This document shows, one piece after another, positions 55,606-64,000 of a DNA stretch of 64,000 bases. A program made the position numbers and the translations under genes. The notes under the pieces are model-generated. The model was not told the origin of the DNA and made no database searches. It worked only from the letters and a program-made list of their open reading frames with translations. Position 1 is the stretch's first letter; each line of letters begins with the position of its first letter. The DNA comes from Rhinopomastus cyanomelas (lineage: Eukaryota > Chordata > Aves > Bucerotiformes > Rhinopomastidae). The stretch covers positions 1 through 64,000 of the forward strand of contig VXBP01008292.1 of NCBI GenBank assembly GCA_013400115.1, given 5' to 3'.

Positions 55606-56619
55606 ATTTGGACAATGACATGCAAGCAGTCACCATTTTGAGAGGCTAAGATGTAAAACGTGACTGTTCTAAGTTTTTTTTAGAAAATCTATTGCTTTGC
55701 CTCTGATGACAAACAACCCATTTTGTGCATCTTGAATAAATCAAACACACCTGCCATTTGCTAAATTATTACCTTATAAACCATGCTCTAATTACAAAAC
55801 TTTAGTTGTTCTATTTATGGTCTCTATGGTTTATTGTATTATTGGTTGGACTTGAAAGCTGAGACTTTGAATTTATGAAGTCCACTAAAATATTATATTC
55901 CTTTCCCTTTCTCCAGCTGATCAAATGACTAAATCAATTGCTGGAATGATGCCAATGATATTAGGATCAATAGGACTGTGAAATTTACCGTACATTTTTG
56001 TTGCCATATAAAATTAGATGGCAGAATTTATGAATGTTTATTCTTCTGAGAACTGGATTTCTGGTTGGCCTGAGACCTACAGTACAGTAGTTATTCTTTG
56101 CTTGTTATACAGTCATTTCACCATTAATGCTCTGAGTGTGTTGTCTTTTAAAATGTATGAGTAAGTTTATGTGTTTTTTATAAGTATCAGCTGTATTAAT
56201 TTTCTCAGATATTGGGTATTTATCAGGCTCCAAACTGACTTTGAAAGTGGTCTTTTTGAATTCACACCATGCAAAGAAAATGAAAACTAATGGAGACTTC
56301 CTTGATAATTGTACTGGATTGGTGCCTGGTTTGACACACCGCCCATCACCGAATCTCCTGCCTTTTGTGGCTTGTCTGCTTCAGGTGGTTTGGGCAATGT
56401 ATAGTGAGATTTAGTTTGATAAATAATTCAGTCAGCAACCTTGAACTTTGGAAAAGAGGGGTTAAATCACATCCTTGACCTTTTGTCAAGGGGCCAAAAT
56501 TCCAGGAATGTTTGATTTTTGGGTGTAATCACCCTGCAGATCTGGTGCCCCTCAGTGCAGAGAAATGAACAAAGGCAAGAACAGTCTCAAGGGAGAATGA
56601 ATCTGGATGCATAGGAAAG
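55606..56619. other. A+T-rich non-coding stretch, possibly conserved
   Basis: No gene or repeat recognised. The part 55690-56060 is complex A+T-rich sequence (ctaattacaaaac, aataaatcaaacac, ataaaattagatgg) typical of developmental non-coding elements. Confidence 0.45.
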
Positions 56620-57008
56620 CATGATGAGGAGAGGCTGAGAAAGCGGGGTTGTTTAGCCTGGAGGAGACTCAGGGGTACCTCCTCCCTCTACAGTTCCCTG
56701 AAGAGAGGTTGTAGTCAGGTGAGGGTCAGACTCTTCTCCCAGGCAACCAGTGCCAAGATGATAGGGCAGGGCCTGAAGCTGCCACGGAGGGGTTAGGTTG
56801 GATGTTAGGAAGCCTTTACTCTTGGAAAGGGCTATCAGAGGCTGGAATGGACTGCCCAGGGCAGTGATAGATTCCCCATCGTTGAAGGTGTTGAATCCCA
56901 GCCTGGCTGTGGCCCTTAGTGCCTGGTCTGGCTGATGTGGAGATGTTAGATCGTGGTCTGGGCTGAATGAGCTCCAGAGGGCTTTTCCGGCCTCAATTAT
57001 TCTGTGAG
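56620..57008 (+). mobile_element. CR1 LINE 3' part, old
   Basis: Plus-strand CR1 with diverged HDEERLRKRGCLAWRRLRG-like codons, the GLKLPRRG, WNGLPRAVIDSPSLKV-like segments and a 3' end (gagggcttttccggcctcaa). Several indels. It resembles the subfamily of the copy at 1153-1750. Confidence 0.85.
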
Positions 57009-57779
57009 TAGGGATAGTAAAAACTTCTTTTTAACTATCATTAAATATGTATGAGGGAAGTGATCATTCTAAAAATGGGTGTGGTGCTTTTGTTCAGTGA
57101 AGAATTCTATCTTGTCAGAGCAATAACTGATAATTGTAGATACAGCTCTAAGAGATAAGGCTATAATCTAGTTTTTCTAGGAATCTAGTTTTTTAGATCC
57201 ACTGTATGGATCAGGGGGCTGATGTTCAAGAGGCTGTGTTTTAATCCTGGACTGCCAGATAACCCTAGGCAAGGCATTTCAAATCACTTTGGAATACGAA
57301 GATGAACATGCAGCCTTCATTATCACAGAATCACTACAGAGCTATCATTACAGAGCTTCTTGATAAAGACATGCAAACAGGAGTACATAGAAACAGTGTG
57401 TCACTAACAGCAAACTCTTCTCACAGTTGCTGGCCTAGTATCCTATGTGATTTTGAACTTCATGATGATTCCCTTCTTTTTTCCCCTTTGCCAGTCTGTG
57501 TTGATAGAAGAGTACTCCACATTAAATTTTCATTTTAGCATTCACAAAGTACAGAATTTCAATTAAGCCAAACATTTGAGCATGGCCAACCTTAGTGAGA
57601 GCAGGAAAAGGAAAAGGGTGATAGTACTGTTGTGCTCTGTGTAGACCTAGATAGCGCTGTCTGCTTGAATGTTGTGATGTTTATAAAACCCTTTTCTAGA
57701 AAGACAGAAATCAAATTACTCTCTAGGAGAGCAGAATAATTCTGCTTATACACAAAATGCTGCGAAATTAATATACTTA
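57009..57779. other. Non-coding stretch
   Basis: No gene or repeat recognised. Confidence 0.5.
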
Positions 57780-58627
57780 TGTCACAGGTTCAAACCAAAA
57801 AGAAACAGGCAGCCAGGCCTTGACTTGAAGACTTTACCAGGCAATGGAGCAGCTTAGGGTAAAAAAAAGTGGGTTATTAAATCTATAACTGTGTACAGGA
57901 AGAAGAAAAGGCCCAAGCAAGTTAAAAACACACAAACCAGAAACCCCCATCATTAAAAATACTTTTGAGAAAAATGAGCAAAGAATTATGTAAGCAGTCC
58001 TTGTCTACTGCCAGGATCCCTGGGGCGAGGGAAAAAGCATGCACGCATTCAATGGCACAAAGGGGAAGGGCCATCCCTCCCCATCTCAGCTCCCCCATTT
58101 TTCCTGAGCAATCTGCCAAAGATGTAAGAGTTACAAATCCTTTCAGATCTGTTCTCCCACTTACTTCAAACATCTTCAGTTTTCTCAGCAGCAAAGTGAC
58201 AGTTTCTCCTCCTGCTGTTCAACCAGTCAAAGTGATGACGGCCACATGGCCAGCCATGGGGTTAGCACACAATGGCAGTGGCCACATGACCTCATCCAGC
58301 AGGGACCTTCCTCCTCCTTCTCTGGGCTTTGTGCTTTCTCTCTTTAAAGTTATCTCACCATCCAGCGTCTTTGGGCTTGTAATAGCTTCATTTTTGCTCG
58401 ATGCAGGAAGGAATCAGCATCAGTGGTTTCCTCATGGTGCAGACAGAGAAAGGGCTTTTTGTTGGCACAGCTTGGCTCAGTACGGTGGGGGTGAGGTGCA
58501 GCATGTTGCCACCCTCAGACACCATCACTGCCATAGTGCAGCTTTTCTGCCCGGTGCCAGTTGAGCAGGGGGCTGGACCGGGCAGCCCTGGGGCATTCGA
58601 GACTTTTGTCTTCCCAGATAGCCCACA
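57780..58627 (-). mobile_element. Possible LTR-like block
   Basis: Weak candidate. On the minus strand it would begin TGTGGGCTATC and end CCTGTGACA, the TGT...ACA ends of an LTR, with a poly-A-signal-like tttaataac (complement near 57870) about 90 bp before the end. Length 848 bp is plausible. Against it: no clear TATA box, no adjacent retroviral genes, and only a 3-bp flanking match (tta). A 199-codon open frame on the plus strand (57965-58564) lies inside and has no recognisable domain. Confidence 0.25.
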
Positions 58628-58732
58628 TTAAGGAAGCAATAACCTAGAGGGTAAGCTCTTCATTACTCAGCTTCCCTGAGCAGTTCTGGGGATGAGGGGT
58701 TTCTTTCTGACTTCTTCAGAGTCTAAAATATA

Positions 58733-59022
58733 ACAGAATCACAGAATATCAGAATCACTCTGGCTGGAAAAGATCCCTGGGATCATCCATCTACCCTGTT
58801 TTACAAGTTCAGCCCTAAACAACATCCCTCAACATCTCATCCAAACAATCTTTAAACACATCTGTGGGTGGCGACTCAACCACCTCCCTGGGAAGCCCGT
58901 TCCTGTGCCTGATCACCCATTACGCGAAAAACTTTTTCCTAATATCAAGTCTAATTCTACCCTGTTGTAACTTGAACCCATTCCCTCTCGTTCTATCATG
59001 TAATATTTTGGGAAAAGAAGAG
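58733..59022 (-). mobile_element. CR1 LINE 3' end
   Basis: Minus-strand CR1 with tail (acagaatcacagaatatcag), diverged 3' UTR and complements of VEPPT-like, VIRHRNGLPREVV-like and RLDIRKKFF-like segments to about 59022. Confidence 0.85.
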
Positions 59023-59810
59023 GAAAGGAAAGGAGATACTCAGAATCTATTTTCCTAACCTAGAACAACTTAGAACACGCTTTTCTTCTTGTCTTAGCTA
59101 TTACTTTGAGGTGTTCTGCTTTAGAGAAGGTGTGAACAGCTCACTCAGAGTGTAGTTTTCTGGCTGGAAATGCCAGCCAGTAGTTTTCTGAAAGTGTTTA
59201 TTAAGAAGTAGATAAGCTTAGCAGTACCTGTTCTCACCAGGTGTAGAATAGTTTTTCTATCAGACTACTCAACTGTTGATAGAGGTGGCTACAGGGACTT
59301 GAAGATATGATTTCAGCCAGAAGAGGGCCTGGGTAACTTTTCCTCTCGCATAATGAACAATTAGGTCCATCTGAGTGACTTCTGCTGAACTCTGTTACAG
59401 AACTATCGTTCTCTATTTCTTTGTCACTGATAGCAGTTCTGGGTAAAAAAATCAAGCTTTTCCATTTTGCACAATAAACAGCGATCCATATATTGGGAGA
59501 AAAGTGCAGGAGGAAAACAATCCTACAAATAAATCTTTGTATATGGAATAATCCTGCACTTGAAGGTTTCTCAGCCGTCTGAGACGAGGTTGTCCTGATC
59601 CTGGGGTATGGCCAGGTCAGTGGTAGCATCTAATGGGGTGGAAGGGTCAGCCAGTAGAAGTCATGAAAATCCAAGTGACTGTTGGAGATGCTTTAGGAAG
59701 AAAGCTGCCTGCGCAGAATATTTCTGTTTTGGTGGACTGCTAAATGTTCCACTTCTTTGTAGCCTTCTTCCAGGTTCATGTGTACATTTGCCCATCTACT
59801 TCTGTACAGG
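59023..59810. other. Non-coding stretch
   Basis: No gene or repeat recognised. Confidence 0.5.
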
Positions 59811-59972
59811 CAATCACAGAATCATGAAATGGTTTGAGTTGGAAGGGAACTTGAGTTGGAAGGAACAACGATCATCTTGTTCCAACCTCCCTGCCACGTG
59901 CTGGGACAGCTCCAAGTAGACCAGGTTACTGAAAACCCCGTCCAACCTAGCCTTGAACACTTCCAGTGATAA
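59811..59972 (-). mobile_element. CR1 LINE 3' end fragment
   Basis: About 160 bp of reverse-complemented CR1 tail and 3' UTR (caatcacagaatcatgaaat, cttgttccaacctccctgcc) ending in the complement of the LEVFKARLDG segment. A small duplication of gagttggaagg occurs near 59836-59862. Confidence 0.82.
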
Positions 59973-61072
59973 GATCAGAGAGACAGAAAGGTGCAAATGC
60001 TTTCTCATGTTTAGGTGTTAAACAGCAAAAAGGCCATTCTGTTTCTACTGTTTTGCCTTTAGGCTTCCATTTCCACAGTGAATTGTCAGAGGGAGGTCTA
60101 AACAGCTGCAACTGGTGGAGAGCAAGGTGTTGGTTGCTACATCCTCCATGTAAATACCTTATTGCTGTGAGGAATTGAATTAGGGACTCAAAGCATTGGT
60201 GAGATTGGTGCTGGTTTTGTTTTTGATTTTCAGTGAGAGTCATTTGTCCAAAGTCTGGATGCTGTGGCAATTCATCAGCTTCTGTTCATGTTCAGCAGAA
60301 GTATGTGATGCAGTGTAATCCACCTTCTTGTCTGGACTGTAGGCTTAATCTTGACTCAGAAGGGAGAGAAGACACCAGTGATGAAACTACAGGCAGTGGG
60401 TACTCCTACTTGTGATCAGTTTCAACCAACTCAGTAATGACTTGTAGTTGGCTTCAGGTGACATAGGCTGAGCTTTGATGAGGACAAGTTTATCAGCTGT
60501 CAACCAGAAAATGGATTTTAACTTCTTACTGAGCACTGGAGAGGATGGATGGGACAGTGACCATGGCACTTGCTTCATGTACAAACTCGGGGTTTCTCTG
60601 CAGACATCCTAAGAACTCTTAGACCATCTTGTTTGCTGTGATCCCACCTATAACCAGACATTGGAAGTAATATTTCTTATCCATTAAAACTGAGCTAATA
60701 CTCCTCACAAATGTGTTTCATTATCAGTTAAGAATTAAGAGTCTCTCTAATGCTTCACTCGTTTAGAGCAGTTAAGGTTCCTGGAGTCCTGTCTCTATCA
60801 CGGGATTTGAAACTTGTTCCTTGTGTTAACCTGAAGACAACAGTGTGTGTTTGCATTTTGTTTAAAATATAATGAATTCTGAGAGGAGGGGAAAGCAAGG
60901 ATAGATAGAAGCAACACTAACAAATTTTGCTTTATGTAGCTCTAAAGCAAAATTTTAGAGCTACGTGGAACTTTTTTCTCCATGTAGTTTTAAAATTCTT
61001 ATTTGGCAATCTTTTTTCTGAAATGCCTGGCCTGTCTTTACAGTTAACCTGCTTAGTTATTATTCACAGAAT
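59973..61072. other. Non-coding stretch with overlapping inverted repeats
   Basis: No gene recognised. Two overlapping perfect inverted repeats lie at 60922-60964. Confidence 0.5.
60922..60964. repeat. Two interleaved inverted repeats (alternative hairpins)
   Basis: A 12-bp arm aaattttgcttt (60922-60933) pairs with aaagcaaaattt (60944-60955). An 11-bp arm gtagctctaaa (60936-60946) pairs with tttagagctac (60954-60964). The two stems share bases and cannot form together. Both are perfect. Confidence 0.9.
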
Positions 61073-62142
61073 CATAGAATCTTTGGAGTTTTGGAAGGGA
61101 CCTCAAGAGATCAAGTCCAATCCTCGTCTGTCAAAGCTGAGCTCCACAGAGCACACTGCACAGGGCTGCATCCAGGCAGATTTGGGTATCTCTGGAGAAG
61201 GAGACTCCACAGCCTCTTTGGGCAGCCTCTTCAGGGCTTTGGGACTTGCACTGTAGAGAAGTGTTTCCTTACTTCTAAATGAAACTTTCTGTGTTCGCAC
61301 TTCTGCCCAGTGCTCCTGGTTTTGTCACTGGGCACAACTGGAAACAGTCTGGCACCATCCTCCCTACAGCCACCCTGCAGATACTGACAGGTGGGGATCA
61401 GATCTCCTCTCAGTCTTCTCTCCAGGCCAAATGGGCCCATCTCTCACAACCTTTCCTCATAAGTGAGATGCTCCAGGCCCCAAATCATCTTCTTTGCCCT
61501 CTGCTAGCCTCTTTCCAGTAGTTCCCTGTCTGTCTTGAACTGGGGAGGCCAGAACTGGACTCAGTGCTGCAGATGTGACCTCATCAAGGCAGAAAAGATG
61601 GAGAGGATAATCTCTCTGACCTACTGGTCACACAAAATGGTCACACAAAATGCATCCTAAAATACCACTAGCCTTCTTGGCAACAAGGGCGTGCTGTTAT
61701 CCTCAGTGCACTTTACCCTCAGTGTATCCTCTTGGACTGAGTGTGCCCTGCTGTGTTACCTTCCCAGCAAATACCAGGAGTAGTTCAAGTCTCCCATGAG
61801 GACCAGAGCCTGTGGTCCTGAGGCTGCTTCCAGCTGTCTGTAGAAGGCCTCATCAACTTTTTCAGCCTGGTGAGGTGGCCTGTAGAAATCATCCACACAG
61901 GGTTATCTGCATTAGCCTGTCCCTTTGTTCTTAGTCATAAGCTCTCAACTGGTTCTTCATCCACTCTTGGGCAGAGCTTGATTAATTCCAAGTGCTCTTT
62001 CACATCAAGAGCCGCTCCACCACCCTCTTTTGCTGGCTTGTCTGTCTTGAATAGCACAGAGCCATCCACGACAGCATTCCAGCCCACTGAGCTATCCAGT
62101 CATGCCTCAGTAATCACAGTGAGATCGTGGCCATACTGTATA
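61073..62142 (-). mobile_element. CR1 LINE with endonuclease fused to RT C-terminus
   Basis: Minus-strand CR1. From 62142 inward it codes for the ORF2 endonuclease (ATISLITEAWLDSSVGWNAV-like, FYRQLEAASGPQALVLMGDL) and continues until about 61699 (HTQSKR, then ECTEDN-like codons). It then jumps to the C-terminal region (CALVAKKASG) and runs through the 3' end to the tail at 61073. The RT core, about 1.5 kb, is missing at 61696-61700 with no unknown bases. A 13-bp tandem duplication (tggtcacacaaaa twice) lies at 61625-61650. Confidence 0.88.
61699..62142 (-). pseudogene. CR1 ORF2 endonuclease, partial
   Basis: Broken frames of the apurinic-type endonuclease. The acidic motif reads ITEAWLD, keeping the Glu of the family's TETWW site. 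Further on, VLMGDLNYS corresponds to the conserved GDFN motif near a catalytic Asp. Several frameshifts. This is the longest endonuclease piece in the window and belongs to a different subfamily from the pieces at 3437-3629 and 8893-9149. Confidence 0.78.
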
Positions 62143-62234
62143 AATCTAGGCTGGGTGGGAAAAATTTATACTACTTCTGTGGCAATAAAATACAATATTC
62201 TTTAGAGACAAGAGCTTTTTTATTTGGGTTTTTT

Positions 62235-63519
62235 GATGAGCCTGCCTTGGCAGATGAGGACTGGTTTAAGGATAACTTGAGCAAGCTGGATGTGCACAAA
62301 TCCATGGGCCCAGATGGGATGCACCCGTGTGTGCTAAGGGAGATGGTGGAGGTCATTGCTAAACCACTCTCCATCATCTTTGCTAGGTCCTGGGGAACAG
62401 GAGAGGTGCCTAGGGACTGGAGGATAGCAAATGTTACCCCAATCTTTAAAAAGGGAAAGAAGGAAGACCCAGGTAACTACAGACCAGTCAGCCTCACCTC
62501 CATCCCAGGACAGGTGATGGAACAATTTGTCCTAGAGACTGTCTCCAGGCACATCAAGGACAGGAGGGTCATTAGGGACAGTCAGCATGGCTTCATCAAA
62601 GGGAAAGTCACGTTTGACCAACCCGATAGCCTTTTATGAGAGCGTAACCAGGTGGATGGATGATGGCAGAGCAGTGCACATGATCTATGTTGACTTAAGT
62701 AAGGCTTTTGACACGGTCTCTCACAGCATCCTTGCAGCCAAACTGAGGCAGTGTGGCCTAGATTTTCGGGTAGTGAGGTGGATCGTGAACTGGCTACAGG
62801 GTAGAAGCCAGAGAGCGGTGGTCAATGGGACAGAGTCTGGTTGGAGGTCTGTATCTAGTGGAGTGCCCCAGGGGTCAGTACTGGGACTAGTCCTGTTCAA
62901 TCTATTCATTGATGACTTGGATGAGGGATTGGCATGCACTGTCAGCAAGTTTGCTGGTGACACAAAGCTGGGAGGTATGGCTGACACCCCTGCAGACTGT
63001 GCTGTCATTCAGCGAGATCTGGACAGGCTGGAGAACTGGGCAGAGAAAAATCTAACGAGGTATAACAAGGGTAAGTGTAGAGTCTTGCATCTGGGCAAGA
63101 ACAACCCCAGGTACCAGTATAGGCTGGGGACTGACCTGTTAGTGTAGTGTAGGGGAAAGGGACCTGGGCGTCCTGGTGGAAAGCAGGATGACTATGAGCC
63201 AGCAATGTGCTCTTGTGGCCAGGAGAGCCAGCAGCATTCTGGGGTGGTTAGCAGATCAAGAGAGGTTCTTCTCCCCCTCTACTCTGCCCTGGTGAGACCA
63301 CACCTGGAGTATTGTGTCCAGTTCTGGGCTCCTCAGTTCAAGGGGGTTGTGGAGCTGCTGGAGAGGGTCCAGCGTAGGGCAATGAAGAGGATGATGGAAG
63401 TCGAGCACCTCCCTTATGAGGAGAGGCTGAGGGAGCTGGGTCTCTATGATTTATTTATAAATTCTATGATTTATAAAGCAAATATTACATAAGGAAGACT
63501 TGATGATTCTGTGATTATG
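62235..63519 (+). mobile_element. CR1 LINE with nearly complete RT core, 3' part deleted
   Basis: Plus-strand CR1 with the longest RT region in the window. It starts in the linker between endonuclease and RT (DNLSKLDVHKSMGPDGMHPC) and runs through all RT motifs to the C-terminal EERLRELGL at about 63443. Then an internal deletion brings it straight to a tail-like end (gacttgatgattctgtgatt). It lies 5' to 5' against the minus-strand CR1 ending at 62142, with about 90 bp between. Confidence 0.93.
62290..63147 (+). pseudogene. CR1 ORF2 reverse transcriptase, broken
   Basis: Two overlapping frames (to 62639 and from 62587) joined by a frameshift near 62590-62635. The first has PDGMHPCVLREMVEVIAKPL, TPIFKKGKKEDPGNYRPVSL and TSIPGQVMEQFVLE. 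The second has motif A (MIYVDLSKAFDTVSH), CGLDFRVVRWIVNWLQGRSQ, motif B (SSGVPQGSVLGLVLFNLF) and motif C. Motif C, which carries the FADD catalytic pair, reads FAGD: the first of the two aspartates is replaced by Gly, which should abolish polymerase activity. The frame then continues KCRVLHLGKNNPRYQYRLGT until a stop at 63147. Confidence 0.92.
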
Positions 63520-63765
63520 AGAACCTGAAAAATAAGTTGTTGGTAGTCAGTCTTTACAGAATGTAATTATCCATTTGTCTTTCACACATCAAGGTTTTCA
63601 AAGACGATTTCTGTTAAATCCAGCCAAAGCCCCACATTGTTGAAATCTGACTGACTTTTAAAGATCTGTAGCTGGACATGTTACCTTTGCCATTTCTGTG
63701 AAGGGCAGTGAGGTGCCCAGCAGTATGAGTGACAAGAGCATTCGTCTGGAGACAGCAGACTTGAA
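63520..63765. other. Non-coding spacer
   Basis: Nothing recognised. Confidence 0.5.
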
Positions 63766-63855
63766 TCATAGAATCATTACAGATTGGAAGGGACCTTGAA
63801 AGATCATCTAGTCCAATCCCCCTGACACAGCGGGATCACCTAGACCAAGCCAAGT
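63766..63855 (-). mobile_element. CR1 LINE 3' tail fragment
   Basis: About 90 bp of the common-type CR1 3' end in reverse complement (catagaatcattacagattg, gacacagcgggatcacctag). Extremely 5'-truncated. Confidence 0.88.
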
Positions 63856-64000
63856 TTCTTACATCCCAGAAGAACCCTTGCTTACTTGGCAATAGATTGT
63901 TGTGGGATATCCTGTGTTTCCCTTTCTTACTTAAAAATCTCAAACAAAAAGCCCCAAATAAACTCAAAATGAATGAAGAACAGACATTAAAAACTCTCTG

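Noticed and set aside
57786..57798. A tRNA B-box-like word (ggttcaaacc)
   Set aside because: No upstream A box at the right distance and no cloverleaf can be formed.
1..64000. CRISPR array, prokaryotic defence system or operon
   Set aside because: No regularly spaced repeats or dense coding; the repeats are dispersed CR1 LINEs in vertebrate DNA.

Overview
This window is vertebrate nuclear DNA, almost certainly from a bird. It holds no host exon, rRNA, tRNA or CRISPR array that I can support. What it does hold is a very dense layer of CR1 non-LTR retrotransposons (LINEs): about 35 pieces on both strands, covering by my own interval sums roughly 19 kb, or close to 30 % of the window. CR1 tails with short ATTCTATGATTCTGTGAT-like repeats, an ERV and a solo LTR of avian type point to a bird. 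CR1 coverage this high is well above the usual avian level and is best known from woodpeckers and their relatives (Piciformes); that lineage call is an inference. The even spread of repeats and the lack of exons suggest an intergenic region or a large intron.

Layout. 1-20 kb: CR1 pieces at 1.2-1.75, 2.6-3.97, 4.9, 5.2-6.0, 6.3-7.1, 8.9-9.8, 11.1-11.8, 13.9-14.7 and 14.9-16.0 kb, separated by unannotated A+T-rich DNA, then about 4 kb with no recognisable repeat. 20.3-24.2 kb: a decayed endogenous retrovirus on the plus strand (gag remnant, aspartic protease, reverse transcriptase with a destroyed active site, 3' LTR), interrupted by a CR1 at 22.64-23.50 kb. 24.2-26.6 kb: A+T-rich DNA resembling conserved non-coding sequence. 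26.6-30.1 kb: four CR1 copies, two of them meeting tail to tail. 30.1-43 kb: scattered CR1 pieces between stretches that may be regulatory (30.4-31.3 and 38.7-39.4 kb). 43.25-43.82 kb: a solo LTR on the minus strand. 44-56 kb: CR1 copies at 46.7, 49.0-50.45, 52.2-52.9 and 55.1-55.6 kb, and another candidate non-coding element near 45.7-46.2 kb. 56-64 kb: more CR1 copies, a weak LTR-like block at 57.8-58.6 kb, an internally deleted CR1 (61.1-62.1 kb) lying 5' to 5' against a long CR1 with most of its reverse transcriptase (62.2-63.5 kb).

All protein-coding signal is transposon-derived. Between them the CR1 copies cover most CR1 domains: the ORF1 SGNH esterase (9.24-9.65 kb, and its C-terminal end at 3.84-3.97 kb), the ORF2 endonuclease (3.44-3.63, 8.9-9.15, 61.7-62.14 kb), and the reverse transcriptase with its C-terminal region (many copies). 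Every copy carries stops, frameshifts or deletions, so none looks able to move by itself. Several distinct 3' tails show that more than one CR1 subfamily was active. The most unusual points are a single unknown base placed exactly at an endonuclease/RT junction (a probable assembly collapse), a perfect 22-bp palindrome in place of the retroviral RT active site, a pair of overlapping mutually exclusive hairpins at 60.92-60.96 kb, and CR1 copies inserted in or next to the tails of other CR1 copies. I found no convincing new biological system.
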